Shown here piece after piece: positions 6,232 to 14,322 of a stretch of 64,000 nucleotides of DNA. Each line of letters opens with the position of its first letter. Within the stretch, counting starts at the first letter, position 1. The position numbers were made by a program, and so were the translations under genes. Source of the stretch: JAJFUE01 sp041687335 (GTDB taxonomy: Bacteria > Sumerlaeota > Sumerlaeia > MVZB01); the NCBI GenBank assembly GCA_041687335.1, contig JAWLCE010000008.1, positions 59,149-123,148 of the forward strand. The letters run 5' to 3'. The notes beneath the pieces are model-generated. The model did not search any database and was not told where the DNA came from. It saw only the letters and a list, made by a program, of their open reading frames with translations.

Positions 6232-9060
6232 ATGAGCGAAACCAACGTCTTCGAGATCCTGGCACGCATCGACGCCGACGGCACGCCCTTCGAGAACAAG
6301 ATCGATTCGTTCGTGCGCAAGCTCGAGCTGGGCCTGGGCAAGGCGCTGCAGGGGGCGGGGCGGATGGCCGAGGTTGCCGACCATGCGCTGGAGGGAATGA
6401 CCAAGAAGGCCGACGTAGCCGGCGTGGCCCTGGGCGAGATTGCCGAGCAGCTTGGTGAGGCCGTGGCTGAGGGGGCGGAGAAGGCCGGCGAAACCCTCGA
6501 GGGGATGGCCACGGCGGTCGAGGCGGCCGTGGGCGAGGCCGGGGGCGCGATCGAGGAGATGGCCCAGGCGCTCGAGGGGAGCCAGGAGGGCATCGAGGAT
6601 GCCGCCGGCGGGATGGACGCATTGGCGGAGGCGGGCGAGGAGTTGGCCGACGGGCAGGAGACGCTGCGGGATTTCATCGGCCAGACCGAGGAGGAGCTGC
6701 GCAAGAAGCTGGCGGCGATGGAAGCGCTGCTGCCGACGCTGAAGGATGGCAGCCGGGACTATAAGGCGCTCTCCGAGCAGATCGAGCGGACGAAGGAGCA
6801 GCTGGGCGAGGCCTCGCCCAAGGCCAACGGGTTCGGCTCGGCCCTGATCGGGCTGGGCGGGCCGATCTCGACGGTGATGCGAGGGGTCGGCCGGGCCACG
6901 GGGATCGTGCTGGGCTGGATGCGCACGCTGATGAAGTGGGCGGCGGTGGCGGGGGCGGCGGTGACCGGCGCCGGCGCTTATTTCCTCAAGACCGCGAGCG
7001 ATTACGAATCAGCTTTCGCCATGGTGCGCAAGGTGGTGGACGGGACCGAGGAGGACTATACCCGGCTCAACCAGGCGTTGAGGGCGATGGCCGCGGAGAC
7101 CTCCCATTCCTTCGAGGACCTGGCCACGATCATGGCCAAGGGCGGGCGCTCGGGCGTCCGGGGCGTTGAGAACCTGATCAGCTATACCCGGGTGGTGGCT
7201 GACATGAGCGTGGCCGCTGAGATGACCGCGGAGGCCGCGGCCGATGCGCTCAATGAATTCCGCCTCAATACCTCGGGCGGGATTGAGAACGTGGACCGGC
7301 TGGCCTCGGTGGTGGTTCGGCTGGGCAATGAGACGGCGGCCAGCGAAGACAAGCTGCTATCGATGGCCATCAGGATCGGCGGCGCGGGCACGGTGGCCGG
7401 GATCTCGCAGGAGCAGATCCTGGCGCTGGCGGCCGGGCTGACGTCGGTCGGCATCCGCTCGGAGATGGGCGGGACGGCGATGAGCAAGCTGATCATCACC
7501 ATGGCAGGGCTGACAGAGGGCTCGGCCGAGGGCAATGAGCGGATGGCCGAGGCGCGCAAGAAGTTGCTAAAGGTTGAAGCTGATTTGCAGCTTCAGCTGA
7601 AGCGATCGCGTGAGGACCTGGATCGGATGGTGCGCAGCGGGCAGGGGTATAGCACTCAGGCGGTCCAGATGCAGCGGCGGATCGAGGACCTGGGGCGCGC
7701 GCTGAATTACAACAGACAGGAGACCATCGCGCTTGAAGAGGCCGCGCGCAGCGGCGGCTCCGAGCTGGCGCTGATGGCCAAGGTCATCGGAGTCAATGCC
7801 GAAGAGCTGAAGGCTATGTTCAAGAGCGACCCGGCCGGGACGGTGGGCAAGCTGTTCGAGGGGTTCGAGCGGCTGCGCATCTCCGGTGGGAACCTCTTCG
7901 GGGTTCTGCAGCAGCTCGGGTTCGATGATGCCCGGATGATCCAGATGCTGCTCTCCGGGTCACTGGCCACCGAAGAATTTGCGCGCGCGAGCCAGTTGGC
8001 GGCGGATGAGATCATTGAAAATACCGCCCTGACCAAAGAGGCCGCGATCTTCTACGGCACCTTGGCCAATGTCGTCCGGCGCCTCTGGACCAACGTACGC
8101 AACCTGGCGGCGGCGGCCGGTGAGCCATTCCTCGAGCCGCTGAAGGAATTCATCAAGGGGCAGCTGATCCCTGCGCTCGCGGCCGGGGCGGCGTGGGTGC
8201 AGGCCAACGAGGAGCGGCTGAAGGCCTGGGGCGGGGAGGCGCTGCGGTTCCTGATCGATGTCTTCGAGCGCACCATGGCTTGGATAGCGAATAACCAGGA
8301 CAAGATTCAGACGTTCTTGGACCGGGTGGGGAACCTGCTGGCCGCGGTCTGGGAGTGGATCAACAAGATCCTCGCCTGGTTCGATGATCAGGAGTCGGTC
8401 GGCGGGGTGATGACGTTCCTCAATGCGACCTCGAACATCCTGCAGGTCATCGGGGCGGCGCTGGAGGCAGTGCTGGGGACGCTGGGCGAGATCGTGGTGA
8501 TCGTGGGGACGCTGGACATCAAGAAGCTGGCGATGCTGCCGCTGAGCGCGGCGGGGCGGATCGCGGGGGCCTGGAAGAAGATCTTTGGCGTCATGTTTGA
8601 CGGCGAGGAAGAGGCGCCGGGGTATAGCAAGGGCGGGTTGGTGCCGGGGCCGCGCGGGGCGGGGGACATCGTCAAGGCGCGGTTGAGCCCGGGGGAGGCG
8701 GTCATCACGGCGCCGGTGGTGCGGCGCAACTGGGCGCTGATCCAGCGGCTGCTGAGCGGGGCCGGGGGCGCGCAGCCGGCCGAGCTGGCGACGGCGGCGA
8801 TGGAATCGGTGGGTCTGGACGCGAGCGGCGAGGGGGGCGAGCAGGAGGGCGAGGGCGCGCGGCGGAAGTTCGGGATGGGGCGCATGCGCAAGCGGGGGTC
8901 GGAGGAGAGCGGCGAGGCGGCGGCGGAGGCCAAGGGCGGGGTGCATATCGGCGAGATGTCGAACCACTTCCACGCGGTGGACCCGGCGAGCTTGAGTGAG
9001 CAGCAACTGCGGCACTTGTACGCGCGGCAGGCGCGGGCGCTGGCGGCGGTGAGCGGATAG
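6232..9060 (+). CDS. Phage tail tape measure protein (TP901 family-like)
   Basis: 942 residues. The first 200 form an extended helical, Ala/Glu-rich region. A hydrophobic segment follows at about 230-250 (KWAAVAGAAVTGAGAYF), and then the TP901-type core: YESAFAMVRKVVDGT, AMAAETSHSFEDLA, AEAAADALNEFRL, and GISQEQILALAAGLTSVGI with MGGTAMSKLI. Later hydrophobic helices (AWVQANEERLKAWGGEA) and a C-terminal GGLVPGPRGAGDIVKARLSPGE motif, common at the ends of tape measures, support the call. The protein sets tail length and helps DNA ejection. AAAAGGAA lies 13 bases before ATG 6232. No other tail tube or sheath gene is visible nearby. Confidence 0.88.
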   Translation: MSETNVFEILARIDADGTPFENKIDSFVRKLELGLGKALQGAGRMAEVADHALEGMTKKADVAGVALGEIAEQLGEAVAEGAEKAGETLEGMATAVEAAVGEAGGAIEEMAQALEGSQEGIEDAAGGMDALAEAGEELADGQETLRDFIGQTEEELRKKLAAMEALLPTLKDGSRDYKALSEQIERTKEQLGEASPKANGFGSALIGLGGPISTVMRGVGRATGIVLGWMRTLMKWAAVAGAAVTGAGAYFLKTASDYESAFAMVRKVVDGTEEDYTRLNQALRAMAAETSHSFEDLATIMAKGGRSGVRGVENLISYTRVVADMSVAAEMTAEAAADALNEFRLNTSGGIENVDRLASVVVRLGNETAASEDKLLSMAIRIGGAGTVAGISQEQILALAAGLTSVGIRSEMGGTAMSKLIITMAGLTEGSAEGNERMAEARKKLLKVEADLQLQLKRSREDLDRMVRSGQGYSTQAVQMQRRIEDLGRALNYNRQETIALEEAARSGGSELALMAKVIGVNAEELKAMFKSDPAGTVGKLFEGFERLRISGGNLFGVLQQLGFDDARMIQMLLSGSLATEEFARASQLAADEIIENTALTKEAAIFYGTLANVVRRLWTNVRNLAAAAGEPFLEPLKEFIKGQLIPALAAGAAWVQANEERLKAWGGEALRFLIDVFERTMAWIANNQDKIQTFLDRVGNLLAAVWEWINKILAWFDDQESVGGVMTFLNATSNILQVIGAALEAVLGTLGEIVVIVGTLDIKKLAMLPLSAAGRIAGAWKKIFGVMFDGEEEAPGYSKGGLVPGPRGAGDIVKARLSPGEAVITAPVVRRNWALIQRLLSGAGGAQPAELATAAMESVGLDASGEGGEQEGEGARRKFGMGRMRKRGSEESGEAAAEAKGGVHIGEMSNHFHAVDPASLSEQQLRHLYARQARALAAVSG

Positions 9061-9137
9061 CCAAGTGCGGAGTGGGGGCGTGTGGTCGGGGCAACAAGGG
9101 GTATCACCCCAATCAAGTCAGTCAGAGGAGCGGAAAG

Positions 9138-9908
9138 ATGGAACAGGTTCTGGAGGGAATGCCGATCGAGATTTTTCGGGCCGGCGATTACGGGGACAAG
9201 GGGCGGTTCACCGAGGCCGAGCTGGACGAGCTGGTCGCCAGCTTCAATCCGCGCACGCATGAGCCGGTGCTGACGCTGCATCACGACGACACGCAGGGGC
9301 CGCACGGGGTGGTGACGCGGCTGGAGCGCCGGGGCTCGAGCCTGCTGGCGTGGTTCGCCGACGTGACGAGCGAGCTGAAGGCCTGGCTGGCCGAGCGGCC
9401 CTATGCCAAGCGCAGCGTGGAGATCTACCCCAGAAGCATCTTCGGTCAGTTGGCGGTGCGCGCGGTCAGCTTCGTGAGCGTGCCGGAGGTCAAGGGGATG
9501 GCGCCGCTGGGGGCCACGTTCAAGGAGGGGCGGGACGCGCGCGGGAGCTATCTGGCCTTCAGCCTGGAGCTGGCGCCCAATGATCGGCGCGAGCGGCTGA
9601 TTGAGGCGGTGGCACGTGAAACAGCCGCTCGCCCCAATGCTGAGATGGCGATCGGGCGCCACTTCTCTGAGCAGGCACGCATGGCGGCCGTGATGGCCGA
9701 TAAACGACTCCTCTCCTGCGTCGATGCCTACATGGAGGCCCACCCCCGCTGCAGCGCCCTGCGGGCGATGGAGTGGGCGGGCCTGATCGAAGGCGGCGCG
9801 GCCTCAATCCGGATGACTGAGCGGGCTTATACCGCGCCGGCGGCCGCCTTGAGCTTCAGTGAGCTCTACGATCAGCTCGAGCGCGAGAAGCGGCACCTCA
9901 ACTTCTGA
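9138..9908 (+). CDS. Phage protease/scaffold-like protein (copy in left element)
   Basis: 256 residues. The N-terminal 130 residues (IEIFRAGDYGDKGRFTEAEL, HHDDTQGPHGVVTRLERRG, KRSVEIYP, RAVSFVSVPEVKGM) closely match the protein encoded at 36213-37055 on the other strand. That protein sits in a capsid cassette where a Mu gpI-type prohead protease is expected. The C-terminal half here differs (EQARMAAVMADKRLLSCVDAYMEA). ATG 9138 is preferred over upstream in-frame starts because AGAGGAGCGG lies just before it. Its place after the tape measure, without capsid genes, is unusual. Confidence 0.65.
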   Translation: MEQVLEGMPIEIFRAGDYGDKGRFTEAELDELVASFNPRTHEPVLTLHHDDTQGPHGVVTRLERRGSSLLAWFADVTSELKAWLAERPYAKRSVEIYPRSIFGQLAVRAVSFVSVPEVKGMAPLGATFKEGRDARGSYLAFSLELAPNDRRERLIEAVARETAARPNAEMAIGRHFSEQARMAAVMADKRLLSCVDAYMEAHPRCSALRAMEWAGLIEGGAASIRMTERAYTAPAAALSFSELYDQLEREKRHLNF

Positions 9909-9940
9909 GAACGGGTCAAACATGAAAGGAGGCCATGGTC

Positions 9941-10558
9941 ATGGCAGAGAAGGATGAAAAACAAGGCAGCCGCCAGCTCGAAGCGCACCTGTTGCCGGCG
10001 GAGTCGGTGGTTCGGTTTCTGGCCGAGTGGGACATCGACGCCCAGGCGGAATGGTGGAAGCTGGCGGCGGCGCGGCGGGTGGAGCTGCTGCAGGACCCGG
10101 CCGCGCGAGCGGCGTTCTGGGAGGGGCTGCTCGAGCAGGCCCAGCAGAAGGAGCGGGAAGCCCGGCGCGAGAGGTATCGGCAGGCCGGCGAGGACGTTCT
10201 CGCCCACCTGGCCGCCGCTGAGGCCCAGCAGGGGCTTCCGGCGAGCTCGCGCTACTGCTCGGCCTGCCTGGAGTCATGCGAGGGCGAACCGGGGCAGCGG
10301 CCGCGGGGCTGTCGGCTCGAGCACTCGGTTGTGATCGACCCGGCGGCGGAGATCGGCCGACTGGTCGCGAAGGCCGAGGCGGAGGGGCAGGAGTGGATGG
10401 CATTCCAGCAGGATCTGGCCGTGGTCATGCGGCGGGTGGGCTGGCTCAAGAACGGCCGCAAGGATCCGGGCTTGAGTTGCGTTCGTGTGGATGGCTGGTA
10501 CGTCATACCGCGGCCGCCGGTAGGGCTGGCCCTTCATCGGGAAGGGCAGGCGGACTGA
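9941..10558 (+). CDS. Hypothetical phage protein with a four-Cys site
   Basis: 205 residues, family not recognised. The N-terminal half is helical and charged (AQAEWWKLAAARRVELLQ). The middle has CSACLESC followed by C in RGCRLEH, a possible metal site. The C-terminal part (DLAVVMRRVGWLKNGRKDPG) is basic. ATG at 9941 is preferred over 9935 because AAAGGAGG (9925-9932) then has a normal 8-base spacing. It lies 4 bases upstream of the next gene. Confidence 0.55.
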   Translation: MAEKDEKQGSRQLEAHLLPAESVVRFLAEWDIDAQAEWWKLAAARRVELLQDPAARAAFWEGLLEQAQQKEREARRERYRQAGEDVLAHLAAAEAQQGLPASSRYCSACLESCEGEPGQRPRGCRLEHSVVIDPAAEIGRLVAKAEAEGQEWMAFQQDLAVVMRRVGWLKNGRKDPGLSCVRVDGWYVIPRPPVGLALHREGQAD

Positions 10559-10561
10559 TCC

Positions 10562-11377
10562 ATGGCGGGGCGAACCCACAGCACTGCCGAGGTGAGAAAA
10601 GCCGTTCGCGCCTATTACGAGCGCGGGCGGCCCCTCGCCTGGATCTCCGAGAAGACAGGATACTCGGAGCGGTCGGTGAGGCTGTGGGCGGCCCGCGAAA
10701 ACTGGATGCGAGAAACGAGTTTCCCGCGTGCCAAACCGAGTGGCAAATCGAGTGCCAAATCGAAATTGCCGGGTTCGGCTCCATCAGGGAAGCATGAGAA
10801 GAAACGGCTTGCGAAGAAGCCTGAGGCAATAGCCTTACAGGGGACACTGCGGCAAAAGGAAATGCTCATAGAGGCCCAGCAAGATCAAATCGAAGGGCTT
10901 AGGAATGTCCACCAGAAGGTGCGAATGCTCGCCGATAGCCTGGCGGACATGGTGGGGGAGCTGGGGCCGGAGCTCAAGCGCCGGGTGCTCGAGGCGGTCC
11001 GGGAGAACAAGATGAATTGGCAGGAGGTGGGGGCGGTGATGGCCTCGGCCGTCAAGGTCATGCGCGAGCTGGCGCCGCTTCATCCGGACATGCAGCCGGG
11101 CGCGGCGCCGGCGCATGGGGGTCCAGGGGCAGGCAAGGGCGCATCCGATGAGGCCAAGGCCATTGTTGATGCGCTGGTGCCCCACTACAACGAGGAACCG
11201 CCCCTGGCCGACCCTGAGGCCGAAGCGGAGAAGCAACGCAAGATCGCGGAGAAGCGCGCGATCATGGCGACGATGTTCCCGACCTATTTCCAGAACCCCA
11301 GTCCGGCCGGCAGATACCTCGAGGACGGCCGCGACGGCTCCGAGGGCAGGGTAATCGACGTGGAGCCGGCAGAATGA
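10562..11377 (+). CDS. HTH protein, possible small terminase subunit
   Basis: 271 residues. Residues about 8-50 form a helix-turn-helix of the type found at the N-terminus of phage small terminase subunits (STAEVRKAVRAYYERG, IAxx-like WISEKTGYSERSVRLW, AARENWMRE). A basic linker and a long helical segment follow (QKEMLIEAQQDQIEGLRN, MLADSLADMVGELGPELKRR). No large terminase subunit lies beside it. A regulatory role next to the integrase is therefore also possible. It overlaps the following gene by 4 bases. Confidence 0.55.
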   Translation: MAGRTHSTAEVRKAVRAYYERGRPLAWISEKTGYSERSVRLWAARENWMRETSFPRAKPSGKSSAKSKLPGSAPSGKHEKKRLAKKPEAIALQGTLRQKEMLIEAQQDQIEGLRNVHQKVRMLADSLADMVGELGPELKRRVLEAVRENKMNWQEVGAVMASAVKVMRELAPLHPDMQPGAAPAHGGPGAGKGASDEAKAIVDALVPHYNEEPPLADPEAEAEKQRKIAEKRAIMATMFPTYFQNPSPAGRYLEDGRDGSEGRVIDVEPAE

Positions 11378-11676
11378 TCAAGCTCGATCCACTCGCCTAC
11401 TACACCCGCTCAGACCTGGCCGAGCTGCTCGGGCCGACTGGGGTCGACGTGGATACCTACATTGGCCGCCTGAGGCCGCGCAAGGTCTTCCGGCAGCTGT
11501 TCTGGGGGGAGGACCTGATCGAAGCCCAGCGGCAAGCCAAGGGGCTTGGAGAGGCGGATGAGCCGGTGGCCACGAGGGTGAAGCGGCCGGCCGAGAAGCG
11601 GCGGCGCAAGAAGCGCAGCTCCGATATGGGGCCGCTCGAGCGGCTGCTGGGGGATCTCGATGGACAATCCGATTGA
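11374..11676 (+). CDS. Small HTH protein, candidate excisionase
   Basis: 100 residues. The N-terminal half (YYTRSDLAELLG, DVDTYIGRLRPRKVFRQLFWGEDLIEA) resembles a MerR-type winged HTH as in excisionases. A very basic stretch follows (VKRPAEKRRRKKRSS). It lies directly before the integrase and overlaps it by 17 bases, the usual position of a recombination directionality factor. Assignment rests on this position and the weak HTH. Confidence 0.5.
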   Translation: MIKLDPLAYYTRSDLAELLGPTGVDVDTYIGRLRPRKVFRQLFWGEDLIEAQRQAKGLGEADEPVATRVKRPAEKRRRKKRSSDMGPLERLLGDLDGQSD

Positions 11677-13003
11677 CAACCCAGGCTTGGAGGCGGAAAC
11701 AATGAAACCAGAGGCCAAGCCGATGCTCGCAGCACTGAACCCCTCCCCGCCGGTGATGAACCGCCGGCCCTTCTTCCCGGCAAACCGGCTCGGGGAGGAG
11801 GTGAACGACTTGGCGCGATTGACTCAATTCAAGGTCCGGGACCTGGTGATGGTCACAGAACATCGCACGGCCATCAAGGGGAAGCCCTTCTGGCTCGTGC
11901 GTTATACGGACCCCAACACGAAAGCGGACGTGCGCCTTCGCTTCACGGGGCTTGAGCGGGATGAGGTCCGGAAGCTGGCCGAGCAGCTGGCGATGGATGC
12001 TCTCAACAGCCGCGGTTATATCCCTGGCAAGCGGTTGCCGACGATTGCCGAGGCGCTGGCTGAGGCGATCGAGCTGTCCGGGGCGCGGCCCCACGTGCGC
12101 AAGGAATACGCGCGCATGGGCCTGCTCTTCGGGGACTGGCTGGCCGAGCAGCATGCTTCGGTCAAGCGGTGGGATCAGCTCAGGCCGGCGATGGTCCAGC
12201 GCTATGTCCGCCAGCTGGAGGAGGCCGGGCGGGCCCGGGATACGGTGCGGCTTCGGTTGTTCGTCATCAAGATGGCGTGGCGCTATATGGCGGAGAACTA
12301 CCCGGAGACGATCAGGCCGCTGCCGCGCATTCAGATGGCGGCGCCGGTGCGCCAGGTGATTGAGTGCCTGGAGCTGGCTGAGGCTGGGGCGCTGCTGGAG
12401 TGGTTGCGGGAGAAGTCCCCCGACCTGTGGCCGATGGCATGCCTGCAGGCCCTGGCGGGGCTGAGGATGCTGGAGGCCTCGGCATTGAGGGTTCAGGACG
12501 TGGATCTGGAGGCTGGGCTGGTGACGGTGACTGATACCGGCGTGCACAAGCCCAAGACCCGCGACTCCTGGCGGACGATCCCGGTCTGCCGGCCGGTGCG
12601 TGAGGCACTCAAGGCGGCGATCGCGGGCCAGAAGATCAGGCCGGCCAGCGGGGAGATCTTCACCCGCCGCAACGGGAAGCTGTGGACGATGGTGTCCTTG
12701 TCCTCGCGCTGGTGCTCGACTCTGCCGCGGGCAGCCAAAGAGCTGGGCCTTCCGCGGCTGGCTCAGGTGCCGGCGCGCAAGCTGAGGGCGACCTTTGCGA
12801 CCAGCTCGGGGCGGTTGGGTGCCAATGACCGGCTGCTGAAGGGCTACATGGGCCATGCGGCCGGGGATGTGCTGGGGAGCCATTACCGGAGGATCGAGAC
12901 CGAGGAGTTGAAGTCGATTGCAGGGCTGATTGAGCGAGCGGTTTTGGACGGCGGCCGGCAACATTCCGGCATAAATCCAAAATCCGAGGCTGTAGAGGGT
13001 TGA
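11660..13003 (+). CDS. Tyrosine-type integrase of the phage-like element
   Basis: 447 residues. After an N-terminal region and a core-binding domain (about 125-215, ARMGLLFGDWLAEQH), the catalytic domain shows Arg269 in ALAGLRMLEAS, a Lys in HKPKTRDS (about 297-299), Arg376 in ARKLRATFA, His399 in MGHAAGD and the nucleophile Tyr409 in SHYRRI. The box II histidine (HxxR) is replaced by Arg or Lys, an uncommon variation. It ends about 24 bases from a truncated tRNA-Ser, the expected attachment region. It overlaps the candidate excisionase by 17 bases. Confidence 0.9.
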   Translation: MDNPIDNPGLEAETMKPEAKPMLAALNPSPPVMNRRPFFPANRLGEEVNDLARLTQFKVRDLVMVTEHRTAIKGKPFWLVRYTDPNTKADVRLRFTGLERDEVRKLAEQLAMDALNSRGYIPGKRLPTIAEALAEAIELSGARPHVRKEYARMGLLFGDWLAEQHASVKRWDQLRPAMVQRYVRQLEEAGRARDTVRLRLFVIKMAWRYMAENYPETIRPLPRIQMAAPVRQVIECLELAEAGALLEWLREKSPDLWPMACLQALAGLRMLEASALRVQDVDLEAGLVTVTDTGVHKPKTRDSWRTIPVCRPVREALKAAIAGQKIRPASGEIFTRRNGKLWTMVSLSSRWCSTLPRAAKELGLPRLAQVPARKLRATFATSSGRLGANDRLLKGYMGHAAGDVLGSHYRRIETEELKSIAGLIERAVLDGGRQHSGINPKSEAVEG

Positions 13004-13026
13004 AAAATAAGGGCGAACGGAAAAAA

Positions 13027-13075
13027 GCGGGACAGATTAGCAATCTGCCGCCTTCAGCCGCTCGGCCACCTCTCC
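13027..13075 (-). tRNA. Truncated tRNA-Ser(GCU), 5' half only; likely attachment-site remnant
   Basis: Read on the minus strand from 13075, the sequence gives acceptor 5' strand GGAGAGG, T8, G9, a D-arm (GCCGAGCGGCTGAAGGC) and an anticodon arm with loop TTGCTAA (anticodon GCT) on a five-base-pair stem. After GTCCCGC at about 13027 it runs into TTTTTTCC and non-tRNA sequence; no variable arm, T-arm or 3' acceptor strand follows. The break is just outside the integrase 3' end, so this looks like one side of the integration site. Confidence 0.7.
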
Positions 13076-13324
13076 GCACGAGGCGCGACAGAGGGTAGAG
13101 TTTATCAAGCACATTCCCAAATGGGCAAATGAAAACTGCGGCCAGATTTGGCCTTAACCCGGTCAGTGGGCTACGAGCGGAAAACCGGTTCCCGGCCCCG
13201 GCCCCGCGCGACGGACCTGGTGGCCGAGCGTCCCAAAACCTTTTGGGTCCGGCCGTCGACCGGCAGTAAAATGGAATAAATATGACAGTCTTGCGCCTTC
13301 TGTTTGTAAGGCAGGAGCCCCTCG
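13076..13324. other. Non-coding stretch right of the truncated tRNA
   Basis: About 250 bases without a supported gene. It includes a GC-rich patch at 13160-13265 and no clear hairpin terminator. It separates the mobile element boundary from the DUF1622 gene pair. Confidence 0.4.
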
Positions 13325-13504
13325 ATGAGGTATCCATCTTTCATACAGCACGCACGTGGGCCCGATTTTATCAACGACGACCAGACGGCCGACGCCGCCA
13401 TCAAGGCGGTCTTGGGGATCATGGCGACGACGCTGGACCCGATCCAGGCCGAAAAGCTCGCCCTCGAATCACGACAGCCGGTGAGAGGATCCATTCATGG
13501 TTGA
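13325..13504 (+). CDS. Small hypothetical protein coupled to a DUF1622 gene
   Basis: 59 residues, with a helical core (DDQTADAAIKAVLGIMATTL, then DPIQAEKLALESR). GGAG lies 8 bases before ATG 13325. The stop overlaps the next gene's start by 8 bases, which implies translational coupling. The function is unknown. The overlap and ribosome-binding site make it a better gene candidate than the alternative frames here. Confidence 0.5.
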   Translation: MRYPSFIQHARGPDFINDDQTADAAIKAVLGIMATTLDPIQAEKLALESRQPVRGSIHG

Positions 13505-13859
13505 ACAGGTCAAGCTCCTGGCTGAGTGGTGCGCGGCGCTGACCGAGGCCATCGGCGTGCTCATCATCATGGGCATTGCGGTCGGTGCATTCTGCGTTGG
13601 CTTATACCGGCTGCTGACCCGGTCTGGCACCACCCGGACCTTTCACGATGTGCGTGAGGGGCTCGGGCGTGGCATCCTGCTGGGGCTCGAGTTTTTAGTT
13701 GCCGCCGACATCATCCATACCGTCGCCGTCGAATTGACCTTCATGACGGTGGGGGTGCTGGTGATCGTGGTGCTGATTCGCACGTTCCTCAGCTTCACGT
13801 TGAACGTGGAGCTGACCGGCAAATGGCCTTGGCAGGAGAAGGAAAAAAGCCGGGGGTAA
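13497..13859 (+). CDS. DUF1622 family membrane protein
   Basis: 120 residues with three predicted membrane segments: about 18-38 (AIGVLIIMGIAVGAFCVGLY), 60-80 (ILLGLEFLVAADIIHTVAVE) and 82-100 (FMTVGVLVIVVLIRTFLSF). The LLGLEFLVAADII and RTFLSFTLNVE motifs and the terminal GKWPW are typical of the DUF1622 family. The family's role is unknown. Upstream coupling to a small protein is described in the previous entry. Confidence 0.85.
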   Translation: MVEQVKLLAEWCAALTEAIGVLIIMGIAVGAFCVGLYRLLTRSGTTRTFHDVREGLGRGILLGLEFLVAADIIHTVAVELTFMTVGVLVIVVLIRTFLSFTLNVELTGKWPWQEKEKSRG

Positions 13860-13882
13860 GCTCCCCTTATCCGGCCAGGAAA

Positions 13883-13923
13883 GGCAGGCGAGGGGTTTTT
13901 TTTCCTCTTTCCCCCTGCCTGCC
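13883..13923. repeat. Hairpin after the DUF1622 gene
   Basis: GGCAGGCGAGGGG (13883-13895) pairs with CCCCCTGCCTGCC (13911-13923) with one mismatch. The loop contains eight Ts. It probably terminates or stabilises the DUF1622 transcript, although the T-run is in the loop and not after the stem. Confidence 0.5.
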
Positions 13924-13947
13924 GACTTCCCCGAAAGTGATGACCCC

Positions 13948-14259
13948 GTGACGCTCATCCCGCCCTTCATGCGCGACCGCAACCAGCCCCAGCAGCCGAT
14001 CCTGATGATGCCGCCGGTCGGCCCGCAGATCACGCCGGCGCAGTTCCTCTACGGCTGCGCCCTGATCGGAGTCCTGTGCCGCCCCGGCGCCGGCGAGCGG
14101 CCGGTTGAGGACCTGGTGGCCGAGGCGATCAAGGTTAACACGGCATCGATCGTCGGCCTGATCGCTGAAGATCAGCGCCAGGCAGATCTGGCCAAAGCCG
14201 ACTCGGACCCGCACAATGCTCATGCCCCGTCCGTCGCAAATTTCGAAATTAGATCCTAA
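13948..14259 (+). CDS. Hypothetical small protein (weak)
   Basis: 103 codons from a GTG at 13948 or an ATG at 13969. There is a Pro-rich N-terminus (QQPILMMPPVGPQI) and one helical segment (FLYGCALIGVL). No clear ribosome-binding site and no recognised family. It fills an otherwise gene-free gap and ends before a hairpin, so it is kept as a tentative gene. Confidence 0.35.
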   Translation: MTLIPPFMRDRNQPQQPILMMPPVGPQITPAQFLYGCALIGVLCRPGAGERPVEDLVAEAIKVNTASIVGLIAEDQRQADLAKADSDPHNAHAPSVANFEIRS

Positions 14260-14268
14260 AGCAAAGCG

Positions 14269-14296
14269 CGCGGCGGAGCCGGATGGCCCCGCCGCG
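14269..14296 (-). terminator. GC-rich hairpin between convergent genes
   Basis: CGCGGCGG (14269-14276) pairs with CCGCCGCG (14289-14296) around a 12-base loop, 27 bases beyond the stop of the minus-strand gene at 14323. The T-tract is weak. It probably serves as the end of the sigma-factor operon. Confidence 0.5.
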
Positions 14297-14322
14297 ATTC
14301 TGCTTCCGTTTAGCGCGAACGG

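Larger units (their letters stand above)
1..13075 (+). mobile_element. Integrated phage-like element (right part; left end outside window)
   Basis: About 20 closely packed plus-strand genes, many overlapping by 4-17 bases, run from the window edge to a tyrosine integrase and end at a truncated tRNA-Ser. Recognisable phage functions are a replication initiator and DnaC-like loader (3.5-5.2 kb), a TP901-type tape measure protein (6.2-9.1 kb), a phage protease-like protein (9.1-9.9 kb), a terminase-small-like HTH protein (10.6 kb) and the integrase (11.7-13.0 kb). Large terminase, portal and major capsid genes are absent from the visible part. They may lie left of the window, or the element may be a satellite or a decayed prophage. 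Confidence 0.8.

Noticed and set aside
13867..14223. Minus-strand frame opposite the weak 103-residue gene
   Set aside because: No start signal or recognisable sequence, and it crosses the hairpin after the DUF1622 gene.
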